From JBNLAN01 sp050302175 (GTDB lineage Bacteria; Pseudomonadota; Zetaproteobacteria; Mariprofundales; Mariprofundaceae), in assembly GCA_050302175.1 (NCBI GenBank), contig JBNLAN010000012.1:1-6892 (forward strand): DNA of 6,892 nucleotides, given 5' to 3'. A program made the position numbers and the translations under genes. Below are positions 1 to 5,333 of the stretch, one piece after another (within the stretch, counting starts at the first letter, position 1; the number at the start of each line of letters is the position of its first letter). The notes beneath the pieces are model-generated. The model worked only from the letters and a program-made list of their open reading frames with translations. It did no database searches and was not told where the DNA came from.

Positions 1-168
1 GAGATCGTGCCCAAGGATGCAACGCATATGCATTTCGGCAAGGGCCAGACCGAAACGACGCTGAAGCTTGCTCCAGGCAAACATACACTGACGTTGCAAT
101 TCGCCAATGGCGTGCACGCCTCCTACGGCGAGGAGATGTGCAAAAGCATTGCCATCAAGGTGGAGTAG
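1..168 (+). CDS. DUF4399 domain protein, C-terminal end (partial)
   Basis: Frame 1 is open from the window edge to a TAG at 166-168, giving 55 residues of the C-terminus. The visible part contains HFGKGQTETTLKL, then PGKHTLTLQF, then a short segment with HASYGEEM, and ends in a beta-strand-like IAIKVE. This order (HFGKGQTE, PGxHTLxLQ, final alternating hydrophobic strand) is what I recall for the DUF4399 family, small exported beta-rich proteins of unknown function found in many proteobacteria. The N-terminus, where a signal peptide would be expected, lies outside the window. The gene ends just before the minus-strand thioredoxin remnant, so the two are convergent. The family call is from memory of the motif and the function is unknown. 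Confidence 0.75.
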   Translation, partial: EIVPKDATHMHFGKGQTETTLKLAPGKHTLTLQFANGVHASYGEEMCKSIAIKVE

Positions 169-178
169 GGGCAGCGGT

Positions 179-250
179 TCAGCGGGTCGGGGGTTCTGCT
201 TCGGCCAGTAGTTTCCGGATCATGTTTTCGGTTGCCTCATATCCGGGGTT
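179..250 (-). pseudogene. Remnant of a second thioredoxin-like gene (C-terminal end only)
   Basis: Read on the minus strand from about 247 to the TGA at 181-179, the translation is PGYEATENMIRKLLAEAEPPTR. The intact thioredoxin-like gene at 1453-2004 ends GGYEATEKMIRQLLAEPTSG and so on, so 13 of the 15 residues from GYEATE to LLAE are identical. At DNA level about 35 of 42 bases match across the core, with a 6-base length difference near the C-terminus. The similarity stops abruptly near 250, where an in-frame stop lies directly upstream (253-251). No thioredoxin active site or signal peptide is present, so this is a broken paralogue and not a gene. The divergence from the intact copy suggests an old duplicate rather than a fresh one. 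Confidence 0.75.
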
Positions 251-289
251 TCACTCATGAAACATTCCCGTAAAAAGCGGGAGAATAGC

Positions 290-318
290 TTGACTCCCAA
301 AAGCCTTGCAACTGGAAT
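290..318 (+). promoter_or_regulatory. Possible sigma-70 promoter for the 399-1358 gene
   Basis: TTGACT at 290-295 (5 of 6 to the -35 consensus) and TGGAAT at 313-318 (4 of 6 to the -10 consensus) are separated by exactly 17 bases. This would place the start near 325 and give a leader of about 75 bases, whose first part can fold as a CTCTC/GAGAG hairpin (325-343). The match is decent but such matches occur by chance. Confidence 0.35.
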
Positions 319-398
319 GGCTTTCTCTCTGGAGGGACGAGAGTACCAATCGTGGGTAATGCCTGGATTGGAAAGCGTTGGGCAAGGGAGAGATTCAT

Positions 399-1358
399 AT
401 GATGGTGTTGGCATATATTCGTGGCAGTGCGACCATTCGGTTAGCCGCACTGCTGTTGCTCCTTCTTCCCGGCACGGCCTGCTCTGCGTCTGATAATAAT
501 ACCAAGAATATTGGAGGATCGTCGGAAAAATTACTTTCCACAGATGTTACCAATATTGGGTTTGTGAAGAATCCTCCAAAACGTCTAACAGATAAGTTCC
601 CAATGTGTGATGCCTTCCTGAAGGTGGATTGGATCGATAAAAAGAAAAAGATCGGTTACAGCTATTATGAAGCAATACGTAAAACAAAAGATGGGAAATT
701 CAAAGACAAAAAGATGATGTCGGCACTGGTTGATCTCGACGTTCCTAGGATTGATTACGACGTTTATCAATATAAAAAACAAGGACGCTTAGAAGAAGTC
801 TTTGAAGCTGTGAGGAGGGGAAAAGTAAGTGTTGGTATTCCCATGATGATTAATTACAAAGGGGAGACAACTAAACTCTATCCTGGAAAGGCTGTGAACT
901 ATGATGCTATTCATCCGCTGCTAAGTGATCACCAGCAGATGGTATGTGCTGTGTATCCGGATGAGCAGCATGCATGGGTTATAGAGATGAAAAGTATCGT
1001 CCACGCCTATTCTTCAGACCAAATCGAAGAACTATCAGAGAAAACAAAAGAAAGTGGGAGAGTTATCCCTCCTGGGGTCGCAAAGGATTTTTTTGTTATT
1101 GATGTGAACTTTGACGGGAAAGATGATTATATTTTTGATAACTCTTATTTTTTAATGTATTCGTGGGGCAATAAGTTATACCAAGTACAATATTCTTTTG
1201 ATGCTCTTGGTTTTATCAATCTCACGTTTCCACCTAATGAACGACAATGTCGAATCTCTCGTGCGGGAGCAATATCAATTATTACAGACGGCCAAAGTTA
1301 TTCTCTAAACCAGCAGTGCGAGATAACCGAGATGACTTCTTATTTGTTAAAGGAGTAA
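399..1358 (+). CDS. Exported or lipoprotein-like protein of unknown family
   Basis: I do not recognise the family. I chose the ATG at 399 because AAGGGAG (384-390) sits 8 bases upstream; a TTG at 378 in the same frame has no such site, and a second ATG follows at 402. The 319-residue product begins with a basic stretch and a leucine-rich core (about residues 12-25) ending PGTAC-SASD. This is a signal peptide, with Cys28 possibly lipidated, although the -3 residue is Gly rather than the usual Leu, so ordinary signal peptidase I cleavage is also possible. The mature part is lysine- and tyrosine-rich. Late in the protein, VIDVNFDGKDDYIFDN carries a DxNxDGxxD calcium-loop-like motif as in FG-GAP/VCBS-type repeats, followed by aromatic strand-like segments. 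The gene is clearly AT-richer than its neighbours and lies between a broken and an intact thioredoxin-like gene, suggesting acquisition. It could equally be a fast-evolving native gene. Confidence 0.8.
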   Translation: MMVLAYIRGSATIRLAALLLLLLPGTACSASDNNTKNIGGSSEKLLSTDVTNIGFVKNPPKRLTDKFPMCDAFLKVDWIDKKKKIGYSYYEAIRKTKDGKFKDKKMMSALVDLDVPRIDYDVYQYKKQGRLEEVFEAVRRGKVSVGIPMMINYKGETTKLYPGKAVNYDAIHPLLSDHQQMVCAVYPDEQHAWVIEMKSIVHAYSSDQIEELSEKTKESGRVIPPGVAKDFFVIDVNFDGKDDYIFDNSYFLMYSWGNKLYQVQYSFDALGFINLTFPPNERQCRISRAGAISIITDGQSYSLNQQCEITEMTSYLLKE

Positions 1359-1373
1359 GGGAATGGTGTTAGC

Positions 1374-1444
1374 AGTAAACTGGAATCAAAATGTTAAATT
1401 TACCACCAAAGCGAAAACCAAAATGAATTACGTGACAGTTTACT
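1374..1444. repeat. 9-bp inverted repeat downstream of the 399-1358 gene
   Basis: AGTAAACTG at 1374-1382 is the exact reverse complement of CAGTTTACT at 1436-1444, with 53 bases between. The region between is AT-rich and non-coding, and separates the convergent ends of the unknown exported-protein gene and the thioredoxin-like gene. The spacer is too long and lacks the T-run of a simple intrinsic terminator. It may mark an element boundary or be a chance repeat. Confidence 0.5.
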
Positions 1445-1452
1445 AAATGCAC

Positions 1453-2004
1453 TTAATTAGGGTGGGGTAGGCGCCCGGAGGTTGGTTCTGCCAGCAGTTG
1501 CCGGATCATTTTTTCGGTCGCTTCATAGCCGCCCTCACCAATGCGCTGGTAGCGGACGACTCCCTGCTTGTCGACAAGGTAGATGGTTGGCCAGGCCCGG
1601 TTATGCCAGGCATGCCAAATATCGAAATCGTTATCGACAGCAATCGGGTACTCGATCTTTTGCCGGTCGATATAGTTTTTGAGGTTTGCCAGTTTTTTCT
1701 CATAGGAGAACTCCGGGGCATGCACGCCGATCACCGTTAACCCCCTGGCATTGTATCTCTTATGCCACGCCTTGATATAGGGCTCGACATTACGGCAGTT
1801 CCAGCAGCCGAAGGTCCAGAATTCAACCAGCACCACTTTGCCGTGCAACTGCTGCATTGAAAGCGGCTCGCTGTTGAGCCAGGTATCGCTGGCAATGGCC
1901 GGTGCCGGTGTGCCCTGCGGTACGGCCGAAGCCGTACCGGGCAATGTTAAGGCCGATGCCAGGATGAGCGTTGCTGCCAGTATCGTTCCCGTTCCGGTAT
2001 GCAT
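1453..2004 (-). CDS. Periplasmic thioredoxin-like (TlpA/DipZ-type) protein
   Basis: The 183-residue product has a signal peptide (hydrophobic from about residue 8, likely cut after ASA at 27) and a thioredoxin fold. LVEFWTFGCWNCRNVEPY carries the redox pair Cys67-Trp-Asn-Cys70. WHNRAWPTIYLVDKQG supplies the cis-proline (Pro139) expected opposite the active site. The WTFxCxNC style resembles the DipZ C-terminal/TlpA-like branch rather than cytosolic TrxA, and the protein would act in the periplasm as a thiol reductant or oxidoreductase. It starts 2 bases after the stop of msrA on the same strand with no good Shine-Dalgarno, so translational coupling is likely and MsrA is the obvious partner (inference). 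A degraded relative of its C-terminal end lies at 179-250. Confidence 0.9.
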   Translation of the reverse strand: MHTGTGTILAATLILASALTLPGTASAVPQGTPAPAIASDTWLNSEPLSMQQLHGKVVLVEFWTFGCWNCRNVEPYIKAWHKRYNARGLTVIGVHAPEFSYEKKLANLKNYIDRQKIEYPIAVDNDFDIWHAWHNRAWPTIYLVDKQGVVRYQRIGEGGYEATEKMIRQLLAEPTSGRLPHPN

Positions 2005-2006
2005 GG

Positions 2007-2618
2007 CTAATGCGCCGTTGCGGCCTTGCCCCAGATGCTTTCGAGGTAGTCGTCGCGGCCTGAATGGCTGCGATAATACCAGTAGCGGAGCGGATTCTTT
2101 TTATAGAAGTCCTGATGATATTCTTCGGCTGCCCAGAATTTGTCGACAGGCAGGATCGGTGTGACGATTTTTTTGCCGAAGACGCCGCTTTTATCCATCT
2201 TCGCCTTCGAGGCTATAGCGGCTTTTTTTTGCGCATCGTTCAGATAGAAGATGGCGGTGGTATAGGCGTGGCCGCGGTCGACGAACTGGCCACCGGCATC
2301 GGTGGGGTTGATCTGGTGCCAGTAGACATCGAGCAGTTTCTTATAGCTCACCTTGGCCGGGTCGTAGGCCACCTTGACCACTTCGATGTGGCCGCCGGCG
2401 ACATAGTTCTCGTAGGTCGGATTGCTTGTTGTGCCGCCGGTATATCCACTGGTGACCGAGATGACGCCCGGCAGTTGCTCAAACGGCTTCTCCATGCACC
2501 AGAAACAGCCACCGGCAAAAATTGCCGTTTCGGCGGTGAGCTGCTGTGCTTCGGCGGTGGCTGCCAGGCCGAGCGTAAAGGCCAGTATCATAAGTATTTT
2601 GTATGCGGATCGTTTCAT
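2007..2618 (-). CDS. msrA: Peptide methionine sulfoxide reductase MsrA, exported form
   Basis: MsrA reduces the S-epimer of methionine sulfoxide in oxidised proteins. The 203-residue product has a signal peptide (residues 1-24, ending AEA) followed directly by the catalytic segment IFAGGCFWCMEKPFE, with nucleophilic Cys38 and a second Cys41. Family landmarks follow: SVTSGYTGG, the YDPAKVSYKKLLDVYWHQINPTD stretch, DRGHAYTTAIFY, and near the end EEYHQDFYKKNP with YRSHSGRDDY. There are no cysteines after Cys41, so Cys41 is the only candidate resolving residue, unlike E. coli MsrA, which uses C-terminal cysteines. The start is set by ACCTCC on the plus strand at 2624-2629 (GGAGGT in the mRNA), 5 bases before the ATG. 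It is the first gene of a unit with the thioredoxin-like gene. A run of eight A's in the coding strand encodes Gln-Lys-Lys (plus-strand T-run 2223-2230). Confidence 0.96.
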   Translation of the reverse strand: MKRSAYKILMILAFTLGLAATAEAQQLTAETAIFAGGCFWCMEKPFEQLPGVISVTSGYTGGTTSNPTYENYVAGGHIEVVKVAYDPAKVSYKKLLDVYWHQINPTDAGGQFVDRGHAYTTAIFYLNDAQKKAAIASKAKMDKSGVFGKKIVTPILPVDKFWAAEEYHQDFYKKNPLRYWYYRSHSGRDDYLESIWGKAATAH

Positions 2619-2739
2619 GCAATACCTCCATTTATCAGGTAGTCGTAGCAGGTGGCCGATTCCTACAAATATCTTACGAATAATTTAGCAGAGGCCCTGC
2701 ATTTGCTACACTGGCCCGAACATCATGGCGGGAGAAACG
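2619..2739. promoter_or_regulatory. Divergent intergenic region, msrA versus hemolysin III-like gene
   Basis: These 121 bases separate two divergent genes and must hold both promoters. The centre (about 2664-2690) is AT-rich. TACACT at 2706-2711 is a possible -10 for the rightward gene but its -35 is poor. I see no convincing box for msrA and no operator. Confidence 0.4.
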
Positions 2740-3360
2740 ATGCAAGATGGCGAGCGCCTGAACAGTTATACACATTTGGCGGGCACACTACTGGCCGTGG
2801 GCGGTGTGGCCGTGCTGGTCGTCAAGGCGGCATTGAGCGGCGATGCATGGAAGATTGTCAGCACCAGTATTTATGGTGCCACCCTGCTGTTGCTCTATCT
2901 GTTTTCCACCCTCTACCATGGCAGCAGGAAAGGCGCAGTCCGGCAGGTGTTTCAAAAGCTCGACCATATCGCCATCTATCTGCTCATTGCCGGCACCTAC
3001 ACGCCGTTCATGCTGATCAGTTTGCGCGGGGCCTGGGGCTGGTCGCTTTTTGGTGTCGTTTGGGGACTGGCGGCGGTCGGTATCCTGCTCGATCTATTAT
3101 ATCCCAAAAGCTTACGTTGGCTGCAGATGGCGATTTATCTGGTGATGGGCTGGATTGTGGTCATCGCCTGGCCCGAGCTTACCGCGGGGCTGGTGCCGGC
3201 GGGGGTGGCATGGCTGGTCGCAGGTGGTGTGGTCTATACGCTGGGGACGGTATTTTACGGCATCGATGTTCGTATGCGCTATGCACATGGAATCTGGCAC
3301 CTGTTCGTGCTGGGAGGCAGCGTTTGCCACTATGTCGCTATTTTTGCCTATGTTGTCTGA
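2740..3360 (+). CDS. Hemolysin III / PAQR-type seven-helix membrane protein
   Basis: I chose the ATG at 2740 because CGGGAG (2729-2734) precedes it by 5 bases; the in-frame ATG at 2725 lacks such a site. The 206-residue product is almost entirely hydrophobic helices, about seven. It has the family signature in order: STLYH (His60), then KLDHIAIYLLIAGTYTPF (Asp75, His76) and, at the C-terminus, HGIWHLFVLGGSVCH (His183, His187, His197). In the PAQR/HlyIII superfamily these His and Asp residues bind a metal at a probable hydrolase site in the membrane. Bacterial members (TrhA/YqfA type) are linked to membrane-fluidity homeostasis, and the old name hemolysin III is not evidence of toxin activity. 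It stands alone, divergent from msrA. No hairpin-plus-T-run terminator follows the stop. Confidence 0.92.
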   Translation: MQDGERLNSYTHLAGTLLAVGGVAVLVVKAALSGDAWKIVSTSIYGATLLLLYLFSTLYHGSRKGAVRQVFQKLDHIAIYLLIAGTYTPFMLISLRGAWGWSLFGVVWGLAAVGILLDLLYPKSLRWLQMAIYLVMGWIVVIAWPELTAGLVPAGVAWLVAGGVVYTLGTVFYGIDVRMRYAHGIWHLFVLGGSVCHYVAIFAYVV

Positions 3361-3411
3361 GGAGCCTGTCGAATGGATACTGAGGGGTGCCGGGTAATAT
3401 AAAAATATATA

Positions 3412-3439
3412 TTGACTATCTGGCTGTCTCTCCTAGTTT
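3412..3439 (+). promoter_or_regulatory. Possible csp promoter with AT-rich upstream element
   Basis: TTGACT at 3412-3417 (5 of 6) is preceded by an unusually AT-rich run (3394-3411) that could act as an UP element. At a 16-base spacer the -10 would be TAGTTT (3434-3439), only 3 of 6. If used, the csp mRNA would have a leader of about 145 bases, as in other cold-shock genes. This is a weak assignment. Confidence 0.3.
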
Positions 3440-3504
3440 GACCGCATTGAAAGTACGCTTTTTCTTTGCGCGCACCATTTCGATGTTCTTTTTATTAGTA
3501 CCTC

Positions 3505-3565
3505 GTTCTGTTCTCCAAACATAAGCAATACTTCCAATAGGGACCCTGTTACAGGGGCTCAGAAC
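3505..3565 (+). promoter_or_regulatory. Structured 5' leader of the cold-shock gene
   Basis: GTTCTG (3505-3510) can pair with CAGAAC (3560-3565), closing a region that contains a tight CCCTG-TTA-CAGGG hairpin (3544-3556) just upstream of the ribosome-binding region. Long folded leaders control mRNA stability and translation of cspA-type genes by temperature. Such a role here is inference. Confidence 0.4.
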
Positions 3566-3592
3566 ATCTGTTTTCGATTATAGGATAAGAAT

Positions 3593-3799
3593 ATGACTAC
3601 AACTACCGGAACCGTAAAATGGTTCAACGAAGCAAAAGGCTTCGGCTTTATTGCTCAGGATAACGGCCCCGATGTGTTCGCTCATCATAGCGGCATCAGC
3701 GGCGAAGGCTTCAAGACTCTTGAAGAGGGCCAGAAGGTCGAGTTCACCATCACTCAGGGCCAAAAAGGCCCACAGGCAGAGAACATCGTCGCGCTGTAA
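3593..3799 (+). CDS. Cold-shock protein, CspA family
   Basis: The 68-residue product is a complete single cold-shock domain, the usual length for CspA-type RNA chaperones that bind single-stranded RNA or DNA and melt secondary structure. It opens with TGTVKWFNEAKGFGFI, containing RNP1 (KGFGFI, residues 15-20), followed by RNP2 as DVFAHHSGI (VFAHH, residues 28-32). A conserved C-terminal half follows (TLEEGQKVEF, GPQAENI). The ATG at 3593 follows AGGA (3582-3585) by 7 bases. The gene has its own leader of more than 200 bases after the preceding gene and its own terminator, so it is monocistronic. Whether it is truly cold-induced cannot be told from the sequence. Confidence 0.96.
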   Translation: MTTTTGTVKWFNEAKGFGFIAQDNGPDVFAHHSGISGEGFKTLEEGQKVEFTITQGQKGPQAENIVAL

Positions 3800-3821
3800 G
3801 CACGATACTGTTCGGTTTAAG

Positions 3822-3851
3822 AAGGCGGGGCCGCAAGGCCTCGCCTTTTTT
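3822..3851 (+). terminator. Rho-independent terminator after csp
   Basis: AAGGCGGGGCC, a GCAA tetraloop, then GGCCTCGCCTT form an 11-bp stem with one G-T pair, followed directly by a T-run (3845-3850). The stable GC stem, GNRA loop and T-tract make this a strong intrinsic terminator 23 bases after the csp stop. Confidence 0.92.
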
Positions 3852-3906
3852 GTTGGCGGATGGTCTAAGCTGGCGGTATGGGTATAAGTTCTCAGAGGAG
3901 GCCGCC

Positions 3907-4293
3907 ATGCTGAATATCCAACCCGAAACCGTCTGTTTCATTATCACCAAGGCGCGAGAGTTCCAGGCCAAGGAGGGCGTGGTGATTCCCGAAGATCTGC
4001 CCGACAGCCCGTCGGAAAACTGGGCGCAGCAGATGCTGGCCGATCACGATGGTGATCACACCTTACAGGAGGTGAGCGGCGCGATTGCTGAGCTGGATGA
4101 TGATGCACTGGTTGAACTGGTGGCGCTGATGTGGCTGGGGCGTGGCGATTATACGCTGGAGGAGTGGCGGGTCGCGAAACAGGATGCCGAAGCTTCGCGC
4201 AGTGACCATACTGCAGGCTATCTTCTTTCCCACCCGCAGGTCGCCTTCTATCTGGAGGAGGGGTTAAACGCCCACGGTTTTAGTTGCGATTAG
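3907..4293 (+). CDS. DUF3775 domain protein
   Basis: The 128-residue product begins MLNIQPETVCFIITKAREFQAKEG, the opening I associate with the DUF3775 family (LNI/LSI-xPExVCFII-KARE-F). A short acidic linker follows (about residues 27-55), then a helical DDDALVELVALMWLGRGDYTLEEW and a C-terminal HTAGYLLSHPQVAFYLEEGL. There is no signal peptide or membrane helix, so it is probably cytosolic. No enzymatic motif is visible and the family's function is unknown to me. The ATG at 3907 has GAGGAGG (3895-3901) 5 bases upstream; upstream in-frame codons overlap the csp terminator. TATAAG at 3883-3888 could be a -10, but the -35 is poor. The gene converges on the DUF799 gene with only 7 bases between stop codons. 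Confidence 0.85.
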   Translation: MLNIQPETVCFIITKAREFQAKEGVVIPEDLPDSPSENWAQQMLADHDGDHTLQEVSGAIAELDDDALVELVALMWLGRGDYTLEEWRVAKQDAEASRSDHTAGYLLSHPQVAFYLEEGLNAHGFSCD

Positions 4294-4300
4294 TCTTGTA

Positions 4301-4951
4301 TCAGCGCCGGGGGTCGGTTGCGGCGTTTGGATTATAGGGGCCGAAAGGTAGTCCCTTGTTAGTGTCGAAAATCATGATGTGGTTGGCGGTTGCGGAGAGT
4401 TCGTGGGCTCGGTCGGAGAGCGAACCTGCGACCTGATCGACCATGGCACCGACCGCCATGCCCAGCAGACTGTCATTGTTGCCATTATTGTTACCCTGCT
4501 GCATTGCGACGCTTCCCTCCCATAACACGATGCCGCTATCGACATCGACCAGCCTTGCCTGCACGTTGACGACCGTGACCGAGGAGAACACCTGGTACTT
4601 CTGTCCCCAATCGTCAATGGTGATGTAGAGAACAGCATCGGCGCCGATCACTTCGCGTATTTTGTCGAGCGGCACCTGGTTCATCTCGCCGGGGGTGGGC
4701 AGGCCGTTGTCCTTCAGCAGCGCATCGATCACCGCTACCGGAAACACATAGTAGCCGCATTCGGCCAGCGGTCGGGTGATGGTGGAGAGGTAAGCATAGG
4801 GCGCGGTTACTTCCATCGAGTTGTTCAGCGGCGGGATCACCAGAATGGATCTTGGCGGGTGCTGGCTGAAGGCGGAGTAGTCGTAGGGCTCTTGCTTGAT
4901 GCAGCCACTAAATAGCAGCAGCGTCAAAGTCAGGAGGATCGTGCGTTTCAC
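4301..4951 (-). CDS. DUF799 (GNA1162-like) outer-membrane lipoprotein
   Basis: The 216-residue product is a lipoprotein: a short signal peptide ends in the lipobox FSGC (Cys17). The mature part carries the DUF799/GNA1162 hallmarks PRSILVIPPLNNS, EVTAPYAYLSTITRPLAE, GYYVFPVAV, GADAVLYITIDDWGQ and, near residue 150, DVDSGIVLWEG. These proteins share a fold related to the CsgG N-terminal and TolB-like lipoprotein domains; family members occur beside CsgG and DUF4810 genes, as here. The start is GTG (4951-4949). Its Shine-Dalgarno, AGAGGTGA in the mRNA, overlaps the TGA stop of the preceding DUF4810 gene, so the two are translationally linked. An Asn/Gln-rich patch (QQGNNNGNND) precedes a glycine/alanine helix. 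The biochemical role is not known. Confidence 0.9.
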   Translation of the reverse strand: MKRTILLTLTLLLFSGCIKQEPYDYSAFSQHPPRSILVIPPLNNSMEVTAPYAYLSTITRPLAECGYYVFPVAVIDALLKDNGLPTPGEMNQVPLDKIREVIGADAVLYITIDDWGQKYQVFSSVTVVNVQARLVDVDSGIVLWEGSVAMQQGNNNGNNDSLLGMAVGAMVDQVAGSLSDRAHELSATANHIMIFDTNKGLPFGPYNPNAATDPRR

Positions 4952-4955
4952 GGTC

Positions 4956-5333
4956 TCACCTCTTCTTCCGGTTCTTTTTCAGCCGGGCGACCATGCCGTC
5001 GATGAAGGCGGCCGACTCGGGGAATAGCGCCTTCTCGGTGGAGAATTCCGCCAGGGCAGCCTGCACATTTCCCTGCGTGTAGTAGAGGTAGCCCAGGTGT
5101 GCATGCACGCCGGGCGGTGTGCGCTTGCCTTCCAGCTCCGCCCTCTCGATATCTTCGGTTAACCGATCGATCTGGATGCCGGGCTCGGCCTTGCCCGGAT
5201 TGATATACATATCGTAAATCTGATCTTCGTAAGAGCCCCATGCATAGAGCGCAGGTGTGCGCTTGCAGCCTGCGAGGCAGGTGAGCAAGGCAAGGCAGAG
5301 AATGGTGGCGACTTTCAGGCGGGCAGCGCTCAA
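4956..5333 (-). CDS. DUF4810 small TPR-like lipoprotein
   Basis: The 125-residue product has a signal peptide ending in the lipobox LAGC (Cys23). YAWGSYEDQIYDMY (residues 30-43) is the characteristic opening of DUF4810 proteins. Residues about 75-108 (HAHLGYLYYTQGNVQAAL and following) read as one TPR-type helix pair, suggesting protein binding, and the C-terminus is strongly basic (KKNRKKR). The start must be TTG (5333-5331), because the codon immediately before it in frame is the TAG stop of the CsgG-like gene and no ATG or GTG lies before the signal peptide. TAG-TTG adjacency with a weak ribosome site implies coupled translation. It is the middle gene of the trio and probably sits in the outer membrane with its two neighbours (inference from family context). 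Confidence 0.87.
   Translation of the reverse strand: MSAARLKVATILCLALLTCLAGCKRTPALYAWGSYEDQIYDMYINPGKAEPGIQIDRLTEDIERAELEGKRTPPGVHAHLGYLYYTQGNVQAALAEFSTEKALFPESAAFIDGMVARLKKNRKKR

Noticed and set aside
257..493. 78-codon plus-strand open frame starting with an ATG at 257
   Set aside because: No Shine-Dalgarno, no family resemblance, and it overlaps the signal-peptide region of the better-supported gene at 399.
378..1394. Integron-cassette layout: GTTRRRY-like heptamers (GTTGGGC near 376, GTTAAAT near 1393) bracket the unknown gene
   Set aside because: The heptamer is short and common, and I cannot find the paired RYYYAAC and imperfect palindrome needed for an attC site.
2064..2642. 192-codon plus-strand frame opposite msrA
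   Set aside because: Antisense shadow of a strongly conserved MsrA gene with no own signals.
2652..3383. 243-codon plus-strand frame longer than the hemolysin III-like gene it covers
   Set aside because: The product is Arg/Gly/His-rich low-quality sequence; the +1-shifted 206-residue protein has clear family motifs and a ribosome site.
4291..4303. Bidirectional terminator between the convergent DUF3775 and DUF799 genes
   Set aside because: Only 7 bases separate the stops and I find no hairpin with a T-run nearby.
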